Below, piece after piece: positions 42,788 to 50,543 of a DNA stretch of 64,000 nucleotides. The notes beneath the pieces are model-generated. The model did no database searches and had not been told where the DNA came from. It saw only the letters and a program-made list of their open reading frames with translations. Origin of the DNA: Sphingomonas sp. Leaf357 (GTDB lineage: Bacteria; Pseudomonadota; Alphaproteobacteria; Sphingomonadales; Sphingomonadaceae). Location: the NCBI RefSeq assembly GCF_001423845.1, contig NZ_LMPM01000001.1:2344153-2408152 (forward strand), written 5' to 3'. The translations under genes were made by a program, and so were the position numbers. The number at the start of each line of letters is the position of its first letter. Positions within the stretch are counted from its first letter, which is position 1.

Positions 42788-43326
42788 GCGGGACGATCGT
42801 CGAGACCGAACGGCTGCGGCTGCGCGTGCCCGGCCCCGGGGATCGGGCGACGCTGCACGGCTGGTTCGGCGATCCGGCGGTGATGGCCGACCTCGCACCC
42901 GCCATGGACGAGGCCGGTGCCGACGCCGCGATCGCGCGGCACGACAGCTTTCGCGGCGAGGGGCTGGGCTTCTGGCTGGTGGAGCGCAAGACTGATGGCG
43001 TGGCCGTCGGGTTTTGCGGGCTCAAGCGCTGCAATCCGGGCAATCCGCTGGCCGGGCGGCTGGAGATCGGCTGGATCTTCGGCCCCGAACATTGGGGAAA
43101 GGGCTATGCGCGCGAGGCGGCGGTCGCCTGCATCGCTTGGGCCTGGGATCATTGCCGCGAAAACGACATCGTCGCGATCACCGCGCGCGTGAACGTAAAG
43201 AGCCAGCGGCTGATGGAGCGGATCGGCATGCACGCCGAACCGTCGCTGGACTATCACCACCCCTCCTTCGCGGAGGGCGACCGCTTGCGCGACACCGTCG
43301 TCTTCGTCATCGCTCGCCCGGCATGA
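42784..43326 (+). CDS. GNAT family N-acetyltransferase (RimJ/RimL-like), copy 1
   Basis: The product is 180 aa from GTG 42784, overlapping the hemB stop. The GNAT fold shows VETERLRLRVPGPGDRATLHGWFGDP at the N-terminus, GFWLVERKTDG, the acetyl-CoA loop WGKGYAREAAVACIAWA near residue 102, and NVKSQRLMERIGM. It resembles acetyltransferases that modify ribosomal or small-molecule amines; the target is unknown. It is about half identical by eye to the next gene, a tandem duplication. Confidence 0.9.
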   Translation: MSGTIVETERLRLRVPGPGDRATLHGWFGDPAVMADLAPAMDEAGADAAIARHDSFRGEGLGFWLVERKTDGVAVGFCGLKRCNPGNPLAGRLEIGWIFGPEHWGKGYAREAAVACIAWAWDHCRENDIVAITARVNVKSQRLMERIGMHAEPSLDYHHPSFAEGDRLRDTVVFVIARPA

Positions 43327-43859
43327 TCGAAACCGAACGCCTGATCCTCCGGCGCTACGACGACGCACGCGATCGGGCGGCGATGCGGGCGATGTGCGAC
43401 GATCCCGAGGTCATGCGCTATCTGTTGCCGGTGCCGGACGATGCCGCGCACGACGCGATGGTTGCGCGGATGGACGGGTATCTCGCCGATTTCGGCTATA
43501 CCTTCTGGACGGTGGAGCGGCGCGCGGATGGCGCGATCCTCGGCGTCTGCGGGTTGAAGCCCGGCGCACCGGACACGCCGATCGCCGACGCCGTCGAAAT
43601 CGGGTGGCGGTTCGCCCGCCCCCATTGGGGCCAGGGCTATGCGCGCGAGGCGGCGCAGGCGAGCCTCGACTGGGCCTGGGCCAATCTCGATTGCGCGCAG
43701 GTCGTCGCGATCACCGTGCAACGCAATTCGGCGAGCTGGGGCCTGATGGAGCGGCTCGGCATGACTCGCGTGCGGGATGGCGATTTCGATCATCCGCTGG
43801 TGCCGGACGACAGCCCGCTCAAGCGCCACATCCTGTATCGCATCGATCGCCCCGCGTGA
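43323..43859 (+). CDS. GNAT family N-acetyltransferase (RimJ/RimL-like), copy 2
   Basis: The start is ATG 43323, overlapping copy 1 (ATGA); the product is 178 aa. It has IETERLILRRYDDARDRAAM, FWTVERRADGAILGVCGLK, the coenzyme A loop WGQGYAREAAQASLDWAW and SWGLMERLGM. It is a divergent tandem duplicate of the preceding gene, which suggests a distinct acceptor. Its stop overlaps the next gene's GTG start. Confidence 0.9.
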   Translation: MIETERLILRRYDDARDRAAMRAMCDDPEVMRYLLPVPDDAAHDAMVARMDGYLADFGYTFWTVERRADGAILGVCGLKPGAPDTPIADAVEIGWRFARPHWGQGYAREAAQASLDWAWANLDCAQVVAITVQRNSASWGLMERLGMTRVRDGDFDHPLVPDDSPLKRHILYRIDRPA

Positions 43860-46087
43860 CGACCGGCGCCGGGTTAGAGGCTGAGGCAGGGGCAGGCCGG
43901 CGACCGCTGTTTGTCGCGGCGATATTGGCGGGATCCTTCCTGCTGTTCCTCGTCCAGCCGATGGTCGCGCGGATGGCGTTGCCCCGGTTGGGCGGCGCGC
44001 CGGCGGTGTGGAACTCGGCGATGCTGGTCTATCAGGCGTTGCTGCTCGGCGGGTATGCCTATGCGCATTGGCTCGGGCGGCTAAGCGCCCGGCGGCAGGC
44101 GCTCGTGCATCTGGCGGTGCTGGTCGCGGCGATGCTGTGGCTGCCGCTCCACCTGATGGCGATGCAAATGCCCGCCGACGCCGCGCCGGCCTTGTGGGTG
44201 CCATGGCTGCTGGCGGCATCGATCGGGCCTTTGTTCTTCGCGATCTCGGCACAGGCGCCGCTGCTGCAACGCTGGTTCAGCGTGTCGAGCGACGGCGCGG
44301 ACCCCTATGCGCTCTACGCCGCGTCGAATTTCGGCAGCTTCGGCGGGCTGGTCGCCTATCCGTTGTTGGTCGAGCCGATGCTGGCGGTGAAGTGGCAGAG
44401 CTGGCTGTGGACGGCGGGCTACGGCGTGGTCGTACTGCTGATCGCCGCCTGCGCGATCAAGCTGCCGCGCACGACGACGGCCGTGGCGCACGCCGAAACC
44501 GTCAGCGCGGCCCCGCCCCGGTCCCGCGTCGCCTTGTGGATCGCGCTCGCCTTCGTGCCGTCGGGGCTGATGCTGGCGACCTCGACCTACATCACCACCG
44601 ACATCGTTGCGATGCCGCTGCTGTGGGTGCTGCCGCTCGGCCTGTATCTGCTCAGCTTCACGATCGCCTTCGCCGCAACCCGCGACCTCGCCGACCTCCT
44701 GACGCGGATCGCGCCGGTCACGATCCTGCTGTTCGGCGGGGTGATGGTCGGCGGCTATCAGGAGAAGCCGTATCTCAACGCCGGCCTCGCGCTCGTCTTG
44801 CTGTTCATGGCCTCGGTCGCGCTGCACACCGCGATGTACCGGCAGCGCCCCGCACCGGACCGGCTGACCGGCTTCTACCTCGCCATGTCGGTCGGCGGGG
44901 CGCTCGGCGGGGTGTTCGCCGCGCTGGTCGCGCCGTTGGTGTTCGACTGGACCTACGAATATCCGCTGCTGATCCTCGCCGCAGGCGTGCTCGTGCCGCA
45001 GGGGTTCCTGATCCCGCAGGTGCGCCGCCTCTGGCAGGGATCGGCAGCGCGCTATCGCTTCATCACGCTCGGCATCGCCGGGATCATGGCGATTGTGGTG
45101 CTGGCGGTGATGATCCGCGCTGCGCATTCGGGCAGCGAGGCGATGCCGGCACCGGGCTTCGTCTTCCTGATCGTGGTGGCGCTGGGTCTGGTCGTGGTCG
45201 GCGCGCGCGCGGCGTTCGTCATCGTGCTGGCGGGCGCCTTGGTCGCGTTCGGCGGCTATCGCTCGATCCTGATCTCGATGGAGCCGGACGCGCGGGTGCG
45301 CAGCTATTTCGGCGTCTACACCGTCACGCACGATGCCACCGTACGGCAACTGGCGCACGGCACGACGATCCACGGCACGCAATTGCTCGGCAGCGTCGCA
45401 CGCGAGCGCACGCCGACCGCGTATTACGTGCCGCAATCGGGCGTCGGGCAGGCGATGCTCGCGCTGCCGTCGTTGTACGGGCCGAACGCGCGGGTCGGCG
45501 TGGTCGGGCTGGGGGCGGGGACGCTCGCTTGCTATGCGAAGCCGGGGCAGGACTGGCGCTTCTACGAGATCGACCCGGCGGTGGTGCGCATCGCGCGCGA
45601 GCAGTTCAGCTTCCTTTCGCGCTGCCTGCCGGGCGGCGCGCGGATCGAGATTGGAGACGCGCGGCTGCGCTTGCAGGCCGAGACCGCGGCGACGCTCGAC
45701 CTGCTCGCGCTCGATGCCTTCTCCTCGGATTCGGTGCCGATGCATCTGATGACGCGCGAGGCATTCGCCGCTTACGGCCGCGTCCTCTCGCCGCGCGGGG
45801 TGCTGCTGGTGCACATCTCGAACCGCTTCCTCGATCTGGAGCCGGTCGTGGCCACGGCAGCCAGGGCCGGCGGGTGGAGCGCGGCGGGACTGACCTTCAG
45901 CCGACCGGCCGACGCCGGCGTGGCGGTCACGGGATCGGCATGGATCGCCTTGTCGCGCGATCCGGCGGTGATCGCGGCGCTCAAGGCGCGCGACCGGCGC
46001 TGGCTTCCGCTGACGGACTATCCCGGCTTCACGCCCTGGACCGACGATTATTCGACCATCCTGCCGCTGGTGAAGGCGTTTCGGTAG
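43856..46087 (+). CDS. Membrane-bound spermidine synthase-like (fused MFS/SpeE-type) protein
   Basis: The protein is 743 aa from GTG 43856 (GTGA overlap). Residues 20-460 hold about 10-12 membrane helices, starting FVAAILAGSFLLFLVQPMVARMALP, a signature of this fused family, along with ALYAASNFGSFGGL and FYLAMSVGGALGGVFAALVAP. The C-terminal 250 residues are a class I methyltransferase/spermidine synthase-like domain: VGVVGLGAGTLACYAKPG, FYEIDPAVVRIA and LLALDAFSSDSVPMHLMTREAF. Whether it makes polyamines is unknown. It ends the hemB-GNAT-GNAT chain. Confidence 0.9.
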   Translation: MTTGAGLEAEAGAGRRPLFVAAILAGSFLLFLVQPMVARMALPRLGGAPAVWNSAMLVYQALLLGGYAYAHWLGRLSARRQALVHLAVLVAAMLWLPLHLMAMQMPADAAPALWVPWLLAASIGPLFFAISAQAPLLQRWFSVSSDGADPYALYAASNFGSFGGLVAYPLLVEPMLAVKWQSWLWTAGYGVVVLLIAACAIKLPRTTTAVAHAETVSAAPPRSRVALWIALAFVPSGLMLATSTYITTDIVAMPLLWVLPLGLYLLSFTIAFAATRDLADLLTRIAPVTILLFGGVMVGGYQEKPYLNAGLALVLLFMASVALHTAMYRQRPAPDRLTGFYLAMSVGGALGGVFAALVAPLVFDWTYEYPLLILAAGVLVPQGFLIPQVRRLWQGSAARYRFITLGIAGIMAIVVLAVMIRAAHSGSEAMPAPGFVFLIVVALGLVVVGARAAFVIVLAGALVAFGGYRSILISMEPDARVRSYFGVYTVTHDATVRQLAHGTTIHGTQLLGSVARERTPTAYYVPQSGVGQAMLALPSLYGPNARVGVVGLGAGTLACYAKPGQDWRFYEIDPAVVRIAREQFSFLSRCLPGGARIEIGDARLRLQAETAATLDLLALDAFSSDSVPMHLMTREAFAAYGRVLSPRGVLLVHISNRFLDLEPVVATAARAGGWSAAGLTFSRPADAGVAVTGSAWIALSRDPAVIAALKARDRRWLPLTDYPGFTPWTDDYSTILPLVKAFR

Positions 46088-46102
46088 AGACGTTTCCCAC
46101 TC

Positions 46103-46193
46103 CCCCGTTCGTGCTGAGCTTGTCGAAGCACCGTTTTTCTTTTCGATGGTCGAAAGAAAATGCAGCCCTTCGACAGGCTCAGGGCGAGCGGGG
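46103..46193. repeat. Intergenic inverted repeat, family B
   Basis: Left arm cgttcgtgctgagcttgtcg followed by aagca; right arm begins cccttcgacaggctcagggcg. The arms are mirrored around an A/T-richer centre. The same pair recurs at 54718, 57150, 58722 and 61768. Confidence 0.75.
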
Positions 46194-46226
46194 AGCGTTC
46201 GACCCCAATCGTATCGATCTAAACAC

Positions 46227-46760
46227 TCAAGCCGCCGGCAAGAGCACCTGCAGCCGCGCCACCGTCGCGGTCTCCGCCTGCAGCTCGGCCTGCGCCGCCA
46301 GATGCGCGCTATCGAGGCTGGGATAGGCCGGCTTGCCGTCCGCCGCGCGCGCGATCGCCGCCTGTTCCAGGTCGGTAACGACACTCAAGGCCTGTGCGTG
46401 GATGATGTCGAGTTCGGCCAAGGCGGTCTGCGCCTCGATCCAGCGCTCGCCACCGACCCTGTCGCCCTTCGCCACCTTGGCCGCCGATTCGGCGCGCGTC
46501 GCGGCGATCGCGAAATCCTTCTTGTTGGTCTCCACCGCCGCGAGGCTCTTTGCGACCACCGTGTCGAGCGCCGGATCGGGTTCGACCACCGGCACGGTCG
46601 CCACCGGTTCGGCGTCGCTGCGACTCTCGATCGGGCGCGGCAGCAGTGAAGGATAGGTTGCCGACCTCTTCTCGACACACCCCCCCACGGCGAGAATCAC
46701 GCCGCCCAGCAGGAGCAGGCGGGCGGGGACGGCGAATGTGCGGAGCTGTGTCATCGGCAT
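46227..46760 (-). CDS. Putative lipoprotein, unknown function
   Basis: From ATG 46760 the product is 177 aa. A lipoprotein signal ends in a lipobox (LAVGGC, Cys about residue 28), followed by a short Pro/Ser linker and an Ala-rich helical region (LDTVVAKSLAAVETNKKDFAIAATRAES, AQAELQAETATVARLQVLLPAA) likely to form a helical hairpin or coiled coil. I do not recognise a family. It is probably attached to the inner or outer membrane facing the periplasm. It ends beside a family B repeat and starts 95 bp from tRNA-Arg. Confidence 0.8.
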   Translation of the reverse strand: MPMTQLRTFAVPARLLLLGGVILAVGGCVEKRSATYPSLLPRPIESRSDAEPVATVPVVEPDPALDTVVAKSLAAVETNKKDFAIAATRAESAAKVAKGDRVGGERWIEAQTALAELDIIHAQALSVVTDLEQAAIARAADGKPAYPSLDSAHLAAQAELQAETATVARLQVLLPAA

Positions 46761-46855
46761 TCGCTCTATGCGTGCAAAAAGCGACACGCAATCTTCGTAC
46801 GAGCAAGATACGGGGTTGCGTCCCCGCAAACCCGCCTCTATTGCACCGCCTCCAC

Positions 46856-46932
46856 GCACCCATAGCTCAGCTGGATAGAGCATCAGACTACGAATCTGAG
46901 GGTCGGGCGTTCGAATCGCTCTGGGTGCACCA
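46856..46932 (+). tRNA. tRNA-Arg (ACG)
   Basis: A full cloverleaf with acceptor GCACCCA/TGGGTGC, D arm AGCTCAGCTGGATAGAGC, anticodon loop CTACGAA giving ACG (read as ICG), T arm with GTTCGAATC and encoded CCA at 46930-46932. Confidence 0.97.
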
Positions 46933-46977
46933 ACATAAACCCTGCCAGGTCTTCGACTTGGCAGGGTTTATGTTTTT
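46933..46977 (+). terminator. Strong Rho-independent terminator after tRNA-Arg
   Basis: A perfect 15-bp stem, acataaaccctgcca paired with tggcagggtttatgt, with an 11-nt loop and followed by a T run. It starts one base after the tRNA CCA. The next 250 bp (46978-47225) show no gene I can support. Confidence 0.88.
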
Positions 46978-47225
46978 CAGGGCCCGGCAGGTCGCGAGAT
47001 CGCAGGTCTTGCACGCTATGCGCGCCGAACGCGCACGGCCCTCGACCGCCATTCCTTGGAGACTCGGGCGGGCCGCTCGTGCAATGTGATCTCCCGTCGC
47101 CGCTCGCAGCGTGGATGTTCGACTGTGCACCAAGTTCGGCCAGACTCTCCGATCGATGACAGGCGTTGCGATCGCCTGATCGAAGCCGCTTGGCCGGAGC
47201 GGCGATCCGAAGGCACGATCGCCCG

Positions 47226-47702
47226 GTGACGCCGCCGATCGATCAGCTCAGTCCGCGCCAGCGCGAATGTCTCCGCTTGGTGTGGGATCGCCAGGCGACG
47301 TCGAAGGAGATCGCCATCGCGCTGGGGATCAGCAAGTCCACCGTGGACGGCTATATCGCCGAGGCGGTCGAGCAGCTCGGCGCGCGCGATCGGCGCGAGG
47401 CGGCGGCGATGGCGTTCGGCGATCTGCCCCGTGCAGCGTCGGGGGGCGATGCGGCGCGGGTATCCGGCGCGTCTCGGCCCGATGCAGTGCCGGCCTTGTC
47501 GATGGAGGCATCGGCGATGTCGAGGCCCTGGCCGTCACGGCATCGCCAGCGCAATTCGCTGACGCTGACGCAGACCCTCGGGTGGATCGCGACGATCGCG
47601 ATCGGCTCGCTGGCGGCGCTGGCGCTGGCGACGTCGGTCGGCAACGGGCTCCCGTCCGTTGCCCGCCCGGTGATAGAGGCCGTCCATCGGTTGACACGCT
47701 AA
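47226..47702 (+). CDS. LuxR-type HTH protein with C-terminal membrane helix
   Basis: From GTG 47226 the product is 158 aa. Residues 6-65 are a LuxR/GerE helix-turn-helix (LSPRQRECLRLVWDRQATSKEIAIALGISKSTVDGYIAEAVEQLGA). A Ser/Ala/Pro linker follows, then one hydrophobic helix (residues about 118-138, TLGWIATIAIGSLAALALATSV). There is no receiver or ligand domain, so it looks like a membrane-tethered DNA-binding protein. It heads a run of small same-strand genes, which it may regulate; the regulatory target is inferred. Confidence 0.8.
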   Translation: MTPPIDQLSPRQRECLRLVWDRQATSKEIAIALGISKSTVDGYIAEAVEQLGARDRREAAAMAFGDLPRAASGGDAARVSGASRPDAVPALSMEASAMSRPWPSRHRQRNSLTLTQTLGWIATIAIGSLAALALATSVGNGLPSVARPVIEAVHRLTR

Positions 47703-47713
47703 CGGCGGGGGCT

Positions 47714-47735
47714 GCCCCGTCATGGGGGCCTTTTT
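47714..47735 (+). terminator. Weak terminator-like hairpin
   Basis: GCCCC pairs with GGGGC over a 6-nt loop and is followed by CTTTTT, directly before the ATG at 47739. The stem is short and it could instead act as an attenuator between the two genes. Confidence 0.35.
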
Positions 47736-47738
47736 CCG

Positions 47739-48110
47739 ATGCTGAACACCCGTCTCGAACTCACCCGCAAAGCCGCCGCCGAACTGATCGCGATCGAGAA
47801 GAATCTCGACGCCGCCCTGATCGCTCAGGCCCGGTTGCAGGCGATCGCCGTCGAGGGCCGCCGCGCCGCGAAGCTGCCGCTCCACACCGGTCAGGCCGGC
47901 CTCGAACAGCTCGCCACCGCCAACATGAACCTGATCGCGGCGCGCAAGGCCGTGCACGAGGCGCATCTGGTGTTCCGCCAGGTGCAGCAGGACATGGGGC
48001 TGGGGACGATCTCCTTCGGCGATTACGGCGATACGCCGACCGAGTTCGCCCCGAGCGGTCAGGTCGGCGGCCAACCGGCGCATGCGCTGGCAATCGTCGA
48101 TGCGGCATGA
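47739..48110 (+). CDS. Small helical/coiled-coil protein, unknown function
   Basis: The product is 123 aa with no signal or membrane segment. Residues 1-80 are heptad-rich helices (RLELTRKAAAELIAIEKNLDAALIAQARLQA, NLIAARKAVHEAHLVFRQVQQDM); the tail is Gly/Pro-rich. I do not recognise a family. It lies between the LuxR-type gene and a membrane protein gene on the same strand. Confidence 0.72.
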   Translation: MLNTRLELTRKAAAELIAIEKNLDAALIAQARLQAIAVEGRRAAKLPLHTGQAGLEQLATANMNLIAARKAVHEAHLVFRQVQQDMGLGTISFGDYGDTPTEFAPSGQVGGQPAHALAIVDAA

Positions 48111-48157
48111 TCGGCCGGGGTTGACGACATCGCCTCGGACGCTGAACGCGCTTGGCC

Positions 48158-48619
48158 GTGAGTGTGCTGCTCTTCCTGATCTGGCTCGTCCTCTGCTGCG
48201 GCTACGCCCTGCTCCGCGGCGGCGCGCCGGAGCGGGTGGCGGCGGGGCTGCTGGTGCTGAGCTACGCGCTCGGCCTGCCCGTGCACTGGATGATCGACGC
48301 CGCCGGGTATCGCTCGGCGGTGATCGGCACCGCGACGATCGATGTCCTGCTGCTGGTGGCCCTGATCGTGCTGGCATGGCGCTCGACCCGGTTCTGGCCG
48401 TTATGGGTGGCGGGGTGGCAGCTGGCCGCGATCGTCGCACACCTGGCAAAGCTGCTCGATCCGGCCATGCTGGCGACCGGCTACGCCATCCAGGCGCAGA
48501 TCTGGGCCTATCCGATGGTCCTCGCCACGGCGGCGGGCGCGTGGCGGCACCGGGATCGGCGACGCTCCGGCGATCCCGATCCACCCTGGAAGTCGTCGCC
48601 CGGTATCGTCCCGGCTTGA
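48158..48619 (+). CDS. Small polytopic membrane protein, unknown function
   Basis: From GTG 48158 (TTG 48152 is also possible) the product is 153 aa. Four predicted membrane helices: residues 1-18 (SVLLFLIWLVLCCGYALL), 27-45, 58-75 and 82-100, with a fifth near 115-130, then a basic tail (RHRDRRRSGDPDPP). No family is recognised. It lies between the coiled-coil gene and the MarR-like gene. Confidence 0.7.
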   Translation: MSVLLFLIWLVLCCGYALLRGGAPERVAAGLLVLSYALGLPVHWMIDAAGYRSAVIGTATIDVLLLVALIVLAWRSTRFWPLWVAGWQLAAIVAHLAKLLDPAMLATGYAIQAQIWAYPMVLATAAGAWRHRDRRRSGDPDPPWKSSPGIVPA

Positions 48620-48638
48620 GCCCGAAACGACATCGTCG

Positions 48639-48968
48639 ATGATGTCCGCGGACCATGCCCGGCTGGCGGCGCGATTTCGACAAGCGCGGCGCTTGCGCGA
48701 CAACGTCTTTGCCGAATTGCGTGACGGTTTCGGAGAGCCGGGCTGGGACCTGTTGCTGGCGTTGAGCGCTCATGATCTTGACGATCGGCCACTGGCCGAG
48801 CCGGATCTGCTCGCCGCGGCGGGCGTCTCGCATAGGATCGCGAAACGCTATCTCGATTGGCTCGCATCGTCCGGGCTTATCATCCGCACCGAAGGGGCTC
48901 CGACGATCGTCGCGCTCAGCGAACGGGGCCGGAAATTGATGACGGACTATCTGGATTTCGCCATTTGA
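48639..48968 (+). CDS. MarR-like winged-helix DNA-binding protein
   Basis: The product is 109 aa, without a long dimerisation C-terminus. It has RRLRDNVFAELRDGFGEPGWDLLLAL at the N-terminus, then the recognition region PDLLAAAGVSHRIAKRYLDWLASSGLI and a wing (RTEGAPTIVALSERGRKLM), the layout of MarR-type HTH. It starts 19 bp after the membrane protein gene. Its regulatory target is unknown; the genes from 47226 to 52121 are candidates. Confidence 0.75.
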   Translation: MMSADHARLAARFRQARRLRDNVFAELRDGFGEPGWDLLLALSAHDLDDRPLAEPDLLAAAGVSHRIAKRYLDWLASSGLIIRTEGAPTIVALSERGRKLMTDYLDFAI

Positions 48969-49062
48969 TCCATGTTAGAGGCGTCACGCTATCGTCGCAT
49001 CGATTCAAGGCCCCGCGACGAAGGAAGCCCTGGGGCGCTTCGCAATTGAGGCGGGGGCCGCG

Positions 49063-49230
49063 GTGGTTGATCGAGCAGATGGCGATGGATTGGGCGAAGT
49101 GCTCGATCTTCTGCGTCACGCATTGGCGATGCTCGATGCCCAGCAGGAACATATCGCCGGCGCGCACGTCGCCCACGCCATCGCTTTGCTGGAGCGCGGC
49201 GGCGAAGACTTCCCACCACGCATTCATTGA
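49063..49230 (+). CDS. Small helical protein (55 aa), unknown function
   Basis: From GTG 49063 to TGA 49230, with GAGGCGGGGG about 12 bases upstream. The product has an acidic start (VDRADGDGLGEVLDLLRHALAMLD) and a second helix (GAHVAHAIALLERGGEDFPP). It looks like a compact helical hairpin with natural codon use in this frame, while the overlapping frames give Arg/Ser-rich nonsense. The frame stays open upstream to about 48984 without a standard start. Function unknown. Confidence 0.5.
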   Translation: MVDRADGDGLGEVLDLLRHALAMLDAQQEHIAGAHVAHAIALLERGGEDFPPRIH

Positions 49231-49463
49231 TACCGGCATCGCACCCAAGCGAAATCCAGTTTGATTAGCTATCGGTTGGCTACGGCCAATTATTTAAATC
49301 AATTTGATAGATAAATAGAACAACTTTGGTTTGAACTGTGTACTGGCTAAAGTATTACTACTTAACAACGTGTTAGGCATCAATTACGGGAACATAGCGG
49401 ACCCGCCGAGAATTGAGTTCAATCGAGCCGATTGGCTTGACTTAACTTAAAAGGAGGCGTGTC
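49231..49463. promoter_or_regulatory. AT-rich control region before the repeat lipoprotein
   Basis: About 230 bp much richer in A/T than anything nearby (for example attatttaaatcaatttgat), with no ORF, ending in a strong aaaaggagg ribosome binding site seven bases before ATG 49464. It probably holds the promoter for the lipoprotein and transporter pair and may bind nucleoid or HTH proteins. No clear -35/-10 pair could be fixed by eye. Confidence 0.5.
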
Positions 49464-50468
49464 ATGTTTAATACAGCACATACTAAGCCTTTCGGTATCT
49501 TGCTTACGTCCGTCGGCGCATTGTCGTTGGCGGCTTGCGGCAGTTCGGGATCATACCGCGTCGCCTCGGTCGGATCGACCGCCGTCGACGGCACGCCGAC
49601 CGATACCGGCGGTGGCGGCACCGCCGGCGGTGGTACCGGCACGGGCTCGGGTACCGGCACGGGTTCTGGCACCGGGACGGGCTCCGGAACTGGCACTGGC
49701 ACTGGCACGGGGTCGACGGGCGGCACCGGATCCGCCGGCACCGGATCGGGCAGCATGGCCGGCGGCATCCCGGTGGTCGGCGCCGTGCTGGTGACCTCCG
49801 GCAACACGGTGATCGGCCTGTCCAGCAAGCACAACGCGCTCGCCACCAAGATCAACGGGCTCGCCCCCGGTGCCACCACGATCACCGGAACCGTCACCAA
49901 CGTGCTGGCCAAGACCGGTCAGAGCCTCGTCGATCTCGGGCAGGGACAGTCGCTGATCCTGAACGGCGCCGGCGGCAAGCTGGGTGAAGTCGTGAAGATC
50001 GATCTGCTGTCCAAGACGGTCACCGGGGCAAGTTCCGGGTCCGGCCTGCTCGGCGTCTCGGTCCTGTCGCCGGTGGTGGCGACCGGCAGCGTCGCGGCGG
50101 TCAATCTCGGCAATTCGGGCGCACTGGTCAGCCTGGGCGGCGCGGCCAATACCGGCGGCGTGCTGGCCCCGGTCACGACCGTGGTCAACGGTGTCACCGG
50201 CGGCACGACTGGCGGCACGACCGGCGGCGTGCTGGCCCCGGTCACGGCGGTCGTTGCAGGCGTCACCGGCGGTACGACCGGCAGCGTCCTCGCGCCCGTG
50301 ACCAATGTGGTGGGCGGCGTCACCGGCGGACTGACCGGCAACATCACCGGCAGCGTCAGCGGGGGCGCAACCGCGAGCGGCGGCGTGAGCACTACCGGCG
50401 TGTTGGCACCCGTCACCAACATCGTCGGCGGCGTGACCGGCAAGGTGCGCGGCCTGACCGGGCATTGA
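49464..50468 (+). CDS. Low-complexity repeat lipoprotein (collagen-like/Gly-Thr repeats)
   Basis: The product is 334 aa. A lipoprotein signal ends in LAAC (Cys25). Residues 50-97 are a Gly/Thr/Ser tract of alternating GTGS units. Residues 100-225 form a compact non-repeated region (VVGAVLVTSGNTVIGLSSKHNALATKINGL, GTVTNVLAKTGQSLVDLGQGQSLIL). Residues 232-330 carry four VLAPVTxVVxGVTGG repeats spaced 23, 19 and 38 residues. Strong SD upstream. It directly precedes a TpsB-like transporter gene by 75 bp, which makes it that transporter's likely partner or substrate. Annotation pipelines may label such genes collagen-like. Confidence 0.82.
   Translation: MFNTAHTKPFGILLTSVGALSLAACGSSGSYRVASVGSTAVDGTPTDTGGGGTAGGGTGTGSGTGTGSGTGTGSGTGTGTGTGSTGGTGSAGTGSGSMAGGIPVVGAVLVTSGNTVIGLSSKHNALATKINGLAPGATTITGTVTNVLAKTGQSLVDLGQGQSLILNGAGGKLGEVVKIDLLSKTVTGASSGSGLLGVSVLSPVVATGSVAAVNLGNSGALVSLGGAANTGGVLAPVTTVVNGVTGGTTGGTTGGVLAPVTAVVAGVTGGTTGSVLAPVTNVVGGVTGGLTGNITGSVSGGATASGGVSTTGVLAPVTNIVGGVTGKVRGLTGH
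50160..50452 (+). repeat. Coding tandem repeat, VLAPVT units
   Basis: Repeat units begin at 50160, 50229, 50286 and 50400 (spacings 69, 57 and 114 bp, the last being twice 57). Each encodes VLAPVTxVVxGVTG, separated by Gly/Thr-rich linkers. Nucleotide identity between units is high, consistent with expansion by slippage or recombination. Confidence 0.8.
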
Positions 50469-50543
50469 TCGCTCGACGAGGCGTGCGCCGGTGGACGCGC
50501 GCCTCGTCACTTCGCACCAAATCATGACAAAAGGGGACAGGCC

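Noticed and set aside
44081..46384. 767-codon minus-strand frame opposite the SpeE-like gene
   Set aside because: Arg/Gln-rich translation without domains; the opposite strand encodes membrane helices and a SAM-fold domain.
47123..47131. GTGCACCA, matching the 3' end of tRNA-Arg, as a possible integration attachment copy
   Set aside because: Only eight bases match, with no integrase nearby; chance is likely.
48857..49264. 135-codon plus-strand frame overlapping the MarR-like gene
   Set aside because: Arg/His/Ser-rich translation; the frame from 49063 to 49230 gives a more protein-like helical product.
50160..50452. Direct repeats as a CRISPR array
   Set aside because: The units keep one reading frame, spacings are 57-114 bp without unique spacers, and there are no cas genes.
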